A stretch of 64,000 nucleotides of DNA from Eutypella sp. D-1 (GCA_023313575.1 JAJTTP010000013.1:1-64000), one strand, 5' to 3'. Counted from the first letter of the stretch, positions 47,387 through 59,209 are shown. Made by a program: numbers and translations. The notes: a model not told the origin generated them from the letters alone.

Positions 47387-47780
47387 ACTATGCAATGTGT
47401 GGAGTAGCTGACAGGATTTGTAGTGAGCTAGTGCTTATGGGGGGTTGCTGAAGACAGGGTATTGATATCCTGTTGTGATCAGAGTATCAGAGGACAGCAT
47501 CAGCGTCCCATAACGAAAGTGGGTGTTCCCATAGATGTGCGCCGTCCAGGATGTAAGCTAACCAGGGTCCGTGAAAGCAGCCTCGCTGGTCTCGACAACC
47601 AAGAATGCGTGCAGCATGTTATAAATATGGCGTGTAGGGAAGCATCTGTTTTGCTCATCTCTTCTTCTGCTGCCGGCAAGATCTAGTCACAGAGGAAAAT
47701 AAAGCACAAATCTCAGCACAGCATATAGCGTAACCCCTAATTTACCAGAACCATACCGCATACCACAGAACGTATCCAAA
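47387..47780. other. Promoter spacer of the orphan biosynthetic-like gene
   Basis: About 0.4 kb with no separate gene. The TIR element ends 394 bp before the ATG at 47781. Confidence 0.45.
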
Positions 47781-50039
47781 ATGTTGATGACCGAGTTCTC
47801 GATCAACACGCGCAAGATGCGATACACCGGGGACGCGCTGGTAAGAGTTTCAATCGAGCCTGATGGGCTATTATCCAGAACATACGAGGGCTTCCTGCTA
47901 ACAAAGTCCACCATAGGCTGCCTTGAAAAAGAGTCGTGTGGACGTCAATCTGCGGCCGCACGACAAATGCGAAGACAGTACTCTGTCTGTCGAAGGGGGG
48001 GAAGACAAGAAGGGGGCATGCCAGCCTTTGCCAGGGAGGGTCTGGCTAAAAGGAGGAATGGGTTCGCGGCCGCCACAGCCGGCAAAGGGGCGGCATATTG
48101 GGACCTACGCGCTGACGACCTCGGTCGCACCGTGGGTGGCGAGCGCACTAGGAGGCTATAAGCCGGCCTCCGAGGTGCTGGAACTGGTGGCTCCATTCGC
48201 AGCCAACTTCCACGGTGTCCTCGAGAGAGAAAGAAGTATAAGTACTGGTCTGCATGACCTCGATGCCATCGAATGGACGTATCAATCCACGCTAGAGGTA
48301 GGGGCCGCTATCATCCTGGCCGCGGACGCCACCGACGACCCTGTGGACCTGTCGCTCCAGCTCCATGGGTCCCAGGCCGCCGGCGACGACCACTTTAGCT
48401 CTTGGGGCAAGCTACTTACTGGCCTCGATTGCGACCCTCCGATTATCGTCCAGTTTCCCTTTTATCTGCTTATGTGCCAGTCTTTCACTTTTGAGCCGAC
48501 ATGCCACAGGGAGGACTATGTGTACTCGGCGATGACGGGCATAGACTGGGTAAGACCCGTATCCTCCCATCCCCTTAATCACACAGAAAGGTTTCCAGCG
48601 CAGAATGAAGGAACAGGTTGCTTGCTATAGACGTGCAAGTCTATCTTAGCGTTGTCTACGATCTACCAACCGATCCCTCTCCGATATTGACACTTGGCGC
48701 AAACATCGCTGACTGAATGGTGACGGCAGGCCAAAGGCCAAAACGCATTCAATGATCGCCTCGCCTCTTTCGAGGCCTTGGCGCGGGCATCCGTTCCGAC
48801 TCTAGATGATATATCGACGGGCGAGGACCGCTGCTTCTGGCGCATCGCGCTCGCGTATATACGTGCGATGAACGATTGCGAGAACGCCCGACCTTTCAAG
48901 GCACCAAGGAGGGCGCAAATAGAGCACGGACTCGATTTTGATCTAATCATCGCGGCCCGGGCGCTAGATACGATAGGGTCAGCGTATATGTGCCGAGACG
49001 GCGCAGCTTGGCTTGACGACCAGGGCGTGGACTCGCTTACTGGTTCGGGTCTGGCCAATGATGTCATGGACTTGCATACCGATATCTTTACAGGCGAGAC
49101 ACGGAACCTGCTCCGGCTCCTGTACTCCCCCCCTGGCCCGGGAGGCATCGAACGGGCTATGCGGACTATGTCCACCGTCCTGTCATCGATGCTTTGCGAA
49201 ATTTTCCGTGGTCACCACCGAGCGCGCCTGGGCAACCGCGAGGACGGCCGCGTTTCATCGACCTCGCCGCCCTACAGCTTCTGCCGGGCCCGTCACCGGC
49301 GTATCTTCGAAACCCTCGAGCTGTACATCAACAGATACCCGCAGTTTTGGGAATGGTAGGTCCTCCCTGCAAAAAGCATCCCACATCGAGGTTTATCCCG
49401 CAGTGCGAAGAACGTCCGTTTCGAAGACCACTTGTTGATTGAGAGTCACGGTCCTGTTGCTATGAGAAATATGCTCCAATCTTGTCTTATGCACCACACT
49501 CCTACCTTCATCACAATCCCCCAGATATGACAAGCTGTTCTGATAACCGCGCCCTTAGGACCTGGGAGATTTATCGCCTGGCAAAGACCCAGGTGACCGA
49601 CTCGGGGGTCTCGGAGCCGCTGGTGTGTGGACTGAAGCGAGCGGGTACACAAGCGCCGCTGCCTGAGTCCCCCAGGAACGAATTCTTCCAGCTGTGGTAC
49701 GACATGGTAGAGGACGGATCGACGCAGCTGGCACGGAAGAAGCCGCTTGGCGTCAGTGAAGACCTGGCGCCCGTTATACATAGCCTCCACAGCCTATGGC
49801 ACGGGAAGCTACGTGACGCTGAGAAGGCGTCGGGCTGGGGTCGTGAGTTCGACCGCAAGTCGGACGCCTTATTCGGCGAGGCAGGCACAATCCTGTCGCG
49901 TAGGGGTGGTCTGTCTGAGGACGCGTACAACTTTGCCATCGCCTACGGCAGACTAAGCATGGGCCTCCCATACATCGCTTACCACACCGTCGATGCCATC
50001 ATCATGACATTCGGGGCAATTCCTCCAAATGTAGAGTAA
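47781..50039 (+). CDS. Orphan protein with terpene-synthase-like acidic motifs
   Basis: Four exons, 47781-47840, 47917-48549, 48730-49355 and 49559-50039, join in phase (GTAAGA, GTAAGA and GTAGGT donors) to 599 residues. I do not recognise a named family. It is largely helical, without signal peptide or membrane helix. Two acidic motifs stand out. DDPVD (about 160-164) fits the DDxxD metal motif of class I terpene synthases. GLANDVMDLHTDIFTGE has N341, D345 and D349 in NxxxDxxxD spacing, resembling the NSE/DTE triad. Their separation of about 180 residues is longer than in typical sesquiterpene cyclases. The downstream FAD monooxygenase and upstream P450 make a terpenoid role plausible, but this is inference. 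It could equally be an uncharacterised family. Confidence 0.55.
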
Positions 50040-50408
50040 CAGGCTATTGTGCCATCGGCGTGGAGGCCCTGACCCCCATCCTCTAGACTTTGCGGCAAAT
50101 CTCCCAACTCGGCAGAGTTGCTTTCAGTCGGGACCCTGAGAATCAGAACAAGCGATCAGTTACATAAAGGAAAGGCCCTTCAAGATGCAAGGGATGAGCG
50201 AGGTGGGGTCGGGAGTGGGGTAAGCCTGGCCTCTCTATATAACTTCTAGTGATACACGATGTGTCTTTTACCTGAGCAAAGTTGTGACATCGGCTACCCT
50301 TTCACAACTAGTCTGGGGCGCTTCTGCATTCCATAAGTCCTTCCCTAAATCCTCGACTCATATCTCTATTTAGCATTCTCCTTCACGTCGCCAACTCCTT
50401 CAGCCTAT
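50040..50408. other. Spacer with family 3 repeat upstream of the FAD monooxygenase
   Basis: 50220-50298 is related to 39597-39672 (TAAGCCTGGCC..., GTGATACACGATGTGTC, GAGCAAAGTTGTGACATCGG). The copy ends about 110 bp before the monooxygenase ATG and so lies in its promoter. No gene is seen. Confidence 0.45.
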
Positions 50409-51744
50409 ATGGCGGCCATAGCCATCGATGTGAAGGAAAGTAAGAACGAGAATCCAAGCAGCACCATGAATCCCTCCATCAGAATTGCCATTATCGGCGG
50501 CGGCCTAGCAGGGGCCTCGCTGATTCATGCCCTTATTAAGTTCGCCCACCTGGATGTACACATCTTCGAAGCAGCCGCTGAATTCAGAGAAGCTGGCATG
50601 GCTATCGGGATCGCCCGAAACGCACAGGCCGCTCTAGAGCTCATCGGCCCTTCGGCGAGCCAATGTCTTGAGCAAGCCGGAGCTGTGCCAATGAGGGGCG
50701 TTAGGTACATGTTGGCACAGGGCGATGGGGCAGGAAGCGTGATTGGTGAAGTCGATGACATAGTTCAGGGGAAGCGTCTCACAAGCATTGTGCACCGCGT
50801 CGATTTTTTACGCGCACTGCTCGCTGATATCCCCCAGGAACGAATGCACGCTTCCAAGAAGCTCCAAAAAATCGAACGAAACAGTTCGGTTACTCTCTAC
50901 TTCACCGACGGGACCACCTTTGAATGCGACATCCTCGTCGGTGCCGATGGCATTCACAGTACAGTACGGAATCTTGTCCTAGGCGTAGATGATCCCGCAG
51001 CCTCTCCCCAGAACAGCGGTGCTTGGGTTCTCATGACCCTTCAGCCGTTCGACAAAGCTCAGGCCAGCCTGGGTAAAGATCTGGTAGATATCGAAGATGC
51101 TCGCGAATATGGATGGGCTGGTGAACCAGCCTTCTTGATGCACAACATTTTAAGCGGTGGTCAGCTGGTACAATTTTGCATTGCTTCGAATGACAAAGTG
51201 GCCAAGTCTGGTTCATTGGACCAATGGAAGCGAATTGTGGGGGCCGATGAGATCAAGAAGCTATATCAAGATTGGCCTCATTATCTCCAGAAGGCTGTAA
51301 ACGAGGTAGGCGACACGATGGTTAAGCTCATTCAGTTTATGTACGAGGTAACGACGTTAACGAAGCATATAGTTGCTTTACAATGAGCCTGAGCACGAAG
51401 CCATGTACCTTTGGGACCATCCAAAGGCACGCAGTTACGTTTCCGGTCCTATTTGCGTGACTGGCGATGCCGCCCATTCTACAACGCCATGGCAGGGTTC
51501 TGGGGGTGGTATGTCTATCGAGGACAGCCTCATTCTTTCCACCTTGCTCGGTCGCGCAAAGACGCCGGTGGAGGCTCTTGCGGCCTTGAAAGTGTACGAC
51601 CAGGTCCGGCGGCCTCGCACACAGCGCATCGTCGAGTCAAGTCGGGTCACGGGTGACATGTTGATGGGAGCTGTGAAGCTGGATCCAAAGACACTGGATT
51701 CATTGTTGGTAGGTACGTACGTAAAGGAAAGAGATAACAAATAA
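50409..51744 (+). CDS. FAD-dependent monooxygenase (salicylate-hydroxylase type), 3' end replaced by an LTR
   Basis: Exons 50409-51305 and 51373-51744 give 422 residues. The FAD-binding GxGxxG appears as IIGGGLAGAS, the DG motif as VGADGIHSTVR and the GD motif as VTGDAAHSTTPWQGSGGG, so this is a group A flavoprotein hydroxylase. At 51704, inside the last exon, the sequence passes into the 5' LTR of a retrotransposon. The present stop at 51742-51744 lies within that LTR, so the last 14 residues are encoded by the LTR. The original C-terminus (about 29 codons) sits at 59121-59209. The catalytic domains are intact, so a protein with an altered tail could still be made. Such enzymes hydroxylate aromatic rings or epoxidise prenyl chains in clusters. 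An alternative start is the Met at 50466. Confidence 0.88.
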
Positions 51745-51910
51745 CAATAATGAAAGGTGGTGAGATTGGTGTGGTATTTTGGTCTAAGGTCTATCTATCT
51801 ATCTAAAAGGGATACGGGCGAAACCCGTATCCTTATATAAACGGGAGACAGGTACATAGGTACTTTTTACTGGTATATAGGTCCATACCAATAACTATTA
51901 ATAACTAATA
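51704..51910. repeat. 5' LTR of the retrotransposon
   Basis: 207 bp beginning TGTTGGTAGG. It is paired with 58909-59115 and keeps more G and C than its partner. It shares TATATAAACGGGAGA and TAGGTCCATACCA-type blocks with the other LTR. The monooxygenase stop codon (51742-51744) lies inside it. Confidence 0.9.
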
Positions 51911-54238
51911 CTTACTTTATTTTTTTTTCGTAATTAATTAATTATAAAATATTATTAAAATAAAAAATAATTAAATAATTAAATAATAAACGTTAATAAT
52001 GTTATTCCTATTTTATTTATCCTTTTAGTTTTAAAATAATCTGGTTATTTTTAATAAACGTTTTTATAACTTTATTAAAGGTGGCTTTTATTATGGTATT
52101 AATAAGATTATAAATGTTATAAATTTATCGAATATTGTTAAACTTTTTATTTGTATAAAATTACTGTAACGTTATTAAATCGATTATTAACCTTTTTTTA
52201 TTAATATAAAAAAAAGAATCGGTATATAAAATTAATAAGGCGTAAAAAAGTAATAACCGGGTTAAGATAATATTTAACGTATAATAAATAATATAACTTA
52301 TATCAAACTTTTAAATTATACTATATATTTTACTGGTTAAAACATTATGTATAATACGTTTATATTTAGTAAATAATTAATAAATAATATTACTTTTAAT
52401 ATTAAATTTATTATTATAATCCTTTAATTTTTTATTATTTAAAACAATAATATAACCGATTTATAAACTTATATCCTTATTATTAACAAATAAATTATTA
52501 ATAAAAATATATAATTTTAACTTAATAAGGTTTAATTCGATATAATTAAATCCGCGATTTTTATTATTTATTTATTATTTAATTTTAACGTTTAATATTT
52601 TAACTTTTTTAAAGCCGGGCTTAACGTATTATATTACCGTAAAATAATCGAATACGGCTTTTAATTAATAAATAAAAAAAATATAAATTCCGCGTGTTTA
52701 TTATTTAATGTACTTTTTTATTAATTTTAAAAAAGGTGTTTTTAAATTTAAAAGTTCTAGCTTTTCGGTTTATTTTTTTTATATAATAAATATTTCGTAT
52801 TTACGGACGATAATTCGTAAGTTATTAAAATTTTCGATCGATTTATTTTTTAATATCTTTTATAATTATGCTTTAATTTTTACTTTATTAAATATTTCGT
52901 TTTTTAAAGCTAAAAACTTTATAATACCGATATTAAAAATATTATTTATTTAAAATCCCGTGATCCCGAATAGTTTTAAATCCGATATTAATAAATAAAA
53001 GTTAAATATTAATGGTTTTATATATAATTTTTATTAATAATACTATAAATAAGTTTTAAATTAATAAATACTAAATTTTATAAAGCTATATAATAATGTA
53101 ATAATACGTAATAATATTTTTTCGGGGTATTTATTTTTTAATTTAATAAATAATTATATAAAAATAATCCGTTATATCGGCGTTTTAAATTAAGTATAAG
53201 CTATAATAATATTTTATATTATAACCTTTATTTTTTTAAGCCGTAAAATAAAAGTTTTATCGGGGTTTCCGTATTTTTAAACGATTAGTTATAACTTTTT
53301 ATATAGTAATAAAATGTTTTTACTTTTTATTTTACGAATTATTTTTAATTTAAAAATCGTTATATTTTAATAATTAATAACGTTATATATCTCGGGTTAT
53401 AATATGCTTTTTTCGAATAAAGCGTTTAATTTTTTAAAGTTAAACGTTTTAAATAACTTTTTAAACGTTACGATTTTTTTATTTGCTTTAAGCTTAAAAG
53501 TTAATGTTTTATCGTTTTTTTTAATGTTAACGTATTAAAAATTTATACGTATTTTTTCAACTTTTTTTTAAAAAATATTTATTAGCTTTTTTTTTTAATT
53601 AAGTATAAAGTTTAACGTATAAGCTTTAAAAAGTTACCGTATTTCCTGTTATTTTTAAATTTACTGTTATATTTCTATTAATAATTACGATAATTTTAAA
53701 AAGGCTTTTTTATTTTTCTTTTTTTTATATATATAAATACCTTACTACTTAAAAAAAAGATTTTAAAATTTCTTTTTACGTATTCGGGTTATTTTTAATA
53801 TTTAACGCGTTTTAAACCGATTTTTATGTTTTAATTTTTTTAACTTTTACTATAACCTTTTATATTATTTAAACATTTTAAATTTATATGAAAATAAAAG
53901 GTAAATTTATATAAATTTAAAAATAAGTTTTAAAAATTAATAAAATAAAAATAAAGCCGTTAAAATTAATTATATTATTAATTGCTTTTATTATTATTTA
54001 TAAACGTAATAATTTTAATTTAATATTTTTAAATTTTTCCGTAATAATCTTATATATTTTTCGGATAAAATTATAATAGTTTTTTACTTTACCAATAAAT
54101 TAATATATTTTTATTAGCATTTCATAATAAATAATTCCGATAAAACGTATTTTATTACGGAAATCGATATTGTTAAAATTTATATTAATATTATAAGTAA
54201 TAATATCCGGGGGTTTTAAATATATATCGATTTAATAT

Positions 54239-54670
54239 TGTGACGGCTGGTTTATTCCTAACTATTAGTTTAATCGAAAGGTTTATGTTAATAAAAGTGC
54301 TGGGGGTTTTAAGCAATAAATAATCATGTTTAATAATAATAATAATAAAAGTGCTTTAAATAATTAAATTATATTATAAATTAATAAGCTTAAAAATTAT
54401 TTAAAAAAAAGGTAATAAATATAATTATATATTATTTATATCTTTTATTCTTAACACTGGAATATATAATTATTATTAAATCGTTAAGATCGCATTTAAA
54501 TATAACGATTTAATATTATTAAGATTATTATCGATTTAACCTATCCTTTTTAATCGTATGGCGCGTGTGGCTTACTTTAGTATGGCTGTCTTTTTCTCCA
54601 GAACTTAAATCAGGGATTTTTTTTTATTATGTTAGCCCCACTCGGCCCAATGGCTTGACCGGTTATAATA
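54239..54670 (-). mobile_element. Nested solo LTR, family 4, copy 1
   Basis: 432 bp in reverse orientation (plus strand begins TGTGACGGCTGG and ends CCGGTTATAATA), flanked by the perfect 5-bp duplication AATAT. It matches copies at 55120 and 57671 along its length, including the block CTCCAGAACTTAAATCAGGGA near its right end. G-to-A and C-to-T changes are common. Confidence 0.9.
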
Positions 54671-55119
54671 AATATTTTTTAAATATATTTTATATCTTTT
54701 TAATTAATATATTTTTTATAAAACGTGTTATTTAAAATTGTATAGCTATATTAATAATATAAAAAACAGGTTTTTTATTTAAATATATTATATTAACGAT
54801 TACCTTAAAATTAAAGTTTATTTTTAAATCCTTTAAGCTAAATTTAAACCTCCGGTGTATTTTATTTTTAATTTAATAATAATGGTAAAACTTATTAATT
54901 CTTTTTAAAAACGTTAATCTCGATATTGTATTTTATTTTATTTAAAAGGTTATATAATTTATTAATAAATAAATATCCGAAACGTATATAAATTTTACGT
55001 AATTTTATTTCCGTAAAATAAATAATATCGTTAAATTTAAACTATAAATACCTTTATTTCCGAATAACGTTAACCGTTACGCCGTTTTTATTAATTAATT
55101 AATCCGTAATATTATTAAA

Positions 55120-55552
55120 TGTTATGACCGGTCGGGCCATTGGGCCTAGTGGGGCTAAAACATAACAAGAAAAGATCCCTGACTTAAGTTCTGGAGAAAA
55201 AGACAGCCACATTAAAGTAAGCCATACGCGTCACACGATTAAGAAGGATCGGTTGGATCGATAATAATTTTAACGATATTGGATCGCTATATTCGAATGC
55301 GATCTTAACGATTTAATAGCAACTATATATTCCAGTGTTAAGAATAAAGGATATAAATAATATATAGCTACGCTTATTACTTCTTTCCTAAATAGTTTTT
55401 AAGCTTATTAATTTATAATATAACTTAGTTACTTAAAGCATTTTTTTTTTTGCTATTACCAAACGTGATTACTTATTGCTTAAAACCCCAGCATTCTTAT
55501 TAATATAAACCTCTCGACTGGACTAATAGTTAGGAATAGACCAGCCGTCACA
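55120..55552 (+). mobile_element. Nested solo LTR, family 4, copy 2
   Basis: 433 bp from TGTTATGACCGG to CCAGCCGTCACA with the perfect duplication TTAAA on both sides. It keeps the most G+C of the three copies (for example GTCGGGCCATTGGGCC), so it has suffered the least RIP and is probably the youngest. Confidence 0.9.
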
Positions 55553-57670
55553 TTAAAATATATATTAAATCGATTTATATTTTTAATTAATATTAAAAAT
55601 AAAATATTTATTTTTATCACGTAAAAATTAATTTAACCGAAAAAAGTATTAATAAAAACTGTACCGAACGATTTAATACGGGGTTTATTTCTGAAACGGA
55701 TATTAATTTCGTCCGTACGATTTTTATTTATTTTTAATTATTAATTAAAATATTCCTTTATTAAAGCAAAATATTATTCCTTTTTTATAATAAATACTTT
55801 AATAATACTTATATTTAATATAATTTTTTAAAATACGTTTTTAATATATTTATTTAAAATAAATATAATATCGGGGGTATTATTTTTTATAATCGGTAAA
55901 AAAAAGATCGATTCGGTGTTAAAAAACTTAATTAAATAAATAAATAACCGTAAAATATTAATTATTATCCGAGTAATTAAAATGCTTTACGGTATTTTCT
56001 TTTTTAGGTTTTAAAACGGGTTTATTTTTTTCGTATTCGGCGAAAAAAACGGTATAATTATTACGGTAAGATATTTTTTTAATTTTTTATTACGTTTTTA
56101 CTTTTTTACGTTTTTTTTAAATGCTTAATAAATTAATACCTTTTCTTTTTATATATATTTAGCATTTACGTTTTTATTATTTATCGGGCTTTTATTTTTA
56201 ATAATATTTTTCGTTTTTATTATTTCGGTAATATTTACGGTCGATATAAAAAATATTATTATTATCGTTATTATTATTACTGTTTTTATTAATTATATAT
56301 TAATTAATTCTTTTTATAACTTTATAAATATTAATTAAGGCGCGAAATTTATTTATTAAGTTTTTAAAACAGGTATTAAGTTCGAAAAGAATATATTAAA
56401 ATTAAGGAATTATATAGCAAGCTTAATATATAATAGCGATTAATTATTATTTTTTTCGGAAATTAGGTTTTAATATTTTTTAATATAAGGAAAATTTATT
56501 AAATATAATTTAAAGTATTTTTAAGTTATTTTTACCGGCGTTTTCGGCCTTAATATTAAAAAGAATTATAAGCATTTAATTATAATAATATTAAATTTTA
56601 TTTTATTCGGTATTAAAATAATATGTTATAATAAAAAACGTTATTAAAAAAGTATAATGTTATACGTTTAAATAAAATAATTAAAAATATAATATAAAAT
56701 TACGTTTATCGGATATCGTTAATATAATATATATTAAGGAAAAAACGGAACTTATCCTTTAAAATATTATAAACTTTTTCTATATAGTTATTTTTTTTAT
56801 TTTAAGCTTTTTTAAATTATTTTATAATAATTAATTAATATAATACGTTTATTTTTATTAATTATTAATAAATATAAAGGTCCGTTTTAATAATAAATTA
56901 AATCCCGGGGTAAGTTTAAATATTATTTAAAAAAAGGAATCGTAACCTTTTAAAGTTTTTACGGGCCCCGGTCCTTTATTTAAAGTAATTATTTTTTTAA
57001 AAAAAAGTAACGCCGAAAACTAGTATAAAACTTATATAAAGTTTATAATATATAAGTTAATTTAGATTTTTAAAAAAGGAATAATCCGGTTATTCTTTTT
57101 ATCGTTAAATAAAGCTGTTTAAAAGGCTATTAATTATATCCCGTAGGTTAAAACGGGTAACCCGGATAATATTTAAAAAGAAAGGGATAATTAAAATGTA
57201 ACGGATAACCCGGAAAGTAAAAATATTAATATAAATACTTTATTTTATTAAAAAATAGTTAAATATTAACGGGAAAAAATTAAATAATAAAAATTAAATA
57301 AATATTAATAAAAAAAGAATATAATTATTTTAACGGTAAAAAATTAATTAAAACCGTTAATATATTACGTAATATTTAAAGCTTAAGTTAAAGCTTTTCG
57401 GTTAATTACGGTTAATATTTAAAAATAAAGTTTATCGAAATTATTTATTAAAACGTAAGAAAATAAAAAAAGGGTTAATCGGGGCAGGGGGGAAAAATTA
57501 GCATATAATTATAAAAAATAAGCTAATAAATATTATTAATTTTAATATTATTTATGTTATTAAAGTTTTTAACCGGTTATTTCGTATTAAAGGTTAAAAA
57601 TTATTTAATGCTTTCGGAAACGATTTAAAATATATTATAAAACGGGTAAAACTTTTATAACTTTATAAAT

Positions 57671-58099
57671 TGTTATGACCGGTCGGGCCATTAGGCCTAA
57701 TGGGGCTAACACAGCAAAAAAAAATCCTTAACTTAAGTTCTGGAGAAAGAGATAGCCATATTAAAGTAAGCCATATGCGTTATACGATTAGGAAGGATCG
57801 GTTAAATCGGTAATAATCTTAACGACGTTAGATCGTTATATTCGGATACGATCTTAACGATTTAACAACAACCATATATTCCAATATTAAAAATAAAGGA
57901 TATAAATAATATATAATTACGTTTATTACCTTTTTTTTAAATAGTTTTTAAACTTATTAGTTTATAATATAACTTAGTTATTTAAAGTATTTTTTTTTAT
58001 TATTACCAGACGTGACTATTTATTACTTAAAACCCCAGCATTTCTATTAATATAAACCCCTCGACTGGACTAATAGTTAGGAATAAACCAGCCGTTATA
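57671..58099 (+). mobile_element. Nested solo LTR, family 4, copy 3
   Basis: 429 bp from TGTTATGACCGG to CCAGCCGTTATA with the perfect duplication TAAAT. The last bases are RIP-altered versions of CCGTCACA. Because each copy has its own duplication, copies 2 and 3 are separate insertions and not the two ends of one element. Confidence 0.9.
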
Positions 58100-58908
58100 T
58101 AAATAAATTAATTTTTAATCCGTGTTATAAATTAAAACTTTTTAAATTAAAATATTAAATTATCGGCTTTTTATAAGCTTAAATTTATTACAATTTTATA
58201 TTAAAACTTAAAATTACGTAATAAAATTAATTAATACCGTTATAAAATTAGCGTTATACTTTTTAACGTATATATTTTTTTATATTAATACGGTTTTTAA
58301 TATAAATCGAAACGTTTTTAATATAATATTAAAGTTTACTTTTATAAACTTTTAAAAATGGTTTTAATATTATTTAAAGGTTTTTTTAATCGTTTAATTA
58401 ATACCTGGCTTATTATTAATTTCTTCGAAATTATTAATAATAAATAATATTTATGTTATTTTTTAAAGGTTAATAATTTATATTAAATTAAATTTTATTT
58501 ATTTTATAACTTCGGGGTCGAAAAATAAGATAAATGTTATAATTTATTTTTATAAATAGTTAAAAAGTTATAATAATATGTTTATAGCTTTTTTTTTATA
58601 ACTTTTTACGTTAATATTTATTAAAAAGCTCCGTTAAAAAGTTATTTTTTAACGGTTTTTAAAAAGCCGGCTTATTTTTAATTATCCGATATAATAAATG
58701 GTTTTAAAAGTAATAACGATAATAATATTTATAATAATAATAAAAAAGATAAAATAAGGTTATTATCTGTTATAAAAACGGACGGGGAAAAATAATAATA
58801 AAAATCTGTTAATAATATTAATATAAATTTTTTTTTAAATTATTACGATAATAACTTTTTTAACCTTATTAATTTATGTTATTATATTTATTTAATAATA
58901 TTAATTAA

Positions 58909-59115
58909 TATTAATAAATACATACGTAAAAGAAAAAAATAATAAATAATAATAATAAAAAGTGGTAAGATTAATATAATATTTTGGTTTAAAATTTATT
59001 TATTTATTTAAAAAAGATATAGGCAAAGCCCGTATTTTTATATAAACGGGAGATAAGTATATAGGTACTTCTTACTGGTATGTGGGTCCATACCAGTGAC
59101 CATTAATAACCAACA
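58909..59115. repeat. 3' LTR of the retrotransposon
   Basis: 207 bp, same length as the 5' LTR. Its left half is strongly A+T-biased (TATTAATAAATACATACG where the 5' LTR has TGTTGGTAGGTACGTACG). Its right half is well preserved and ends ATAACCAACA. Confidence 0.9.
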
Positions 59116-59120
59116 TTCAT

Positions 59121-59209
59121 TCATGTCAAGATGGGACTTCATCGTCGACATTGATATGGAGAAACACCGCGATGAGGCCCTTCAGATGATGGAGGCCGAA
59201 TTGAAGTGA
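59121..59209 (+). pseudogene. Severed C-terminal coding piece of the FAD monooxygenase
   Basis: Directly after the second TTCAT copy the frame interrupted at 51703 resumes without a shift: the base T at 51703 plus TC at 59121-59122 form one codon. About 29 codons follow, reading MSRWDFIVDIDMEKHRDEAL before a charged end and TGA at 59207-59209. The RWDFI-x-x-x-D-x-EKHR pattern is the usual end of salicylate-hydroxylase-like monooxygenases. It is separated from the rest of the gene by 7.4 kb of silent transposon. Confidence 0.88.

Larger units (their letters stand above)
51704..59115. mobile_element. RIP-degraded LTR retrotransposon inserted in the FAD monooxygenase gene
   Basis: The 7.4-kb element is bounded by two 207-bp LTRs (51704-51910 and 58909-59115). 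Its termini are TGTTGG...CCAACA, and the perfect 5-bp duplication TTCAT lies outside both ends (51699-51703 and 59116-59120). The interior is extremely A+T-rich on both strands with stops in all frames, the outcome of heavy RIP, so gag/pol and the superfamily cannot be read. The longest frame (52708-52950, 81 codons) is compositional. Three solo LTRs of another family with their duplications account for about 1.3 kb, so the original element was about 6.1 kb. Coding orientation is not determined. Confidence 0.93.

Noticed and set aside
51373..51744. Stop at 51742-51744 as the natural monooxygenase end
   Set aside because: The last 14 codons lie within the LTR, and the family-typical end is found in frame beyond the element.
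52708..52950. 81-codon frame in the A+T-rich block
   Set aside because: Composed of Phe, Ile, Lys and Tyr dictated by A+T bias; a product of RIP-mutated transposon sequence.
55120..58099. Copies 2 and 3 of the 430-bp repeat as the two LTRs of one 3-kb element
   Set aside because: Each copy has its own distinct 5-bp duplication (TTAAA and TAAAT), so they are independent insertions.
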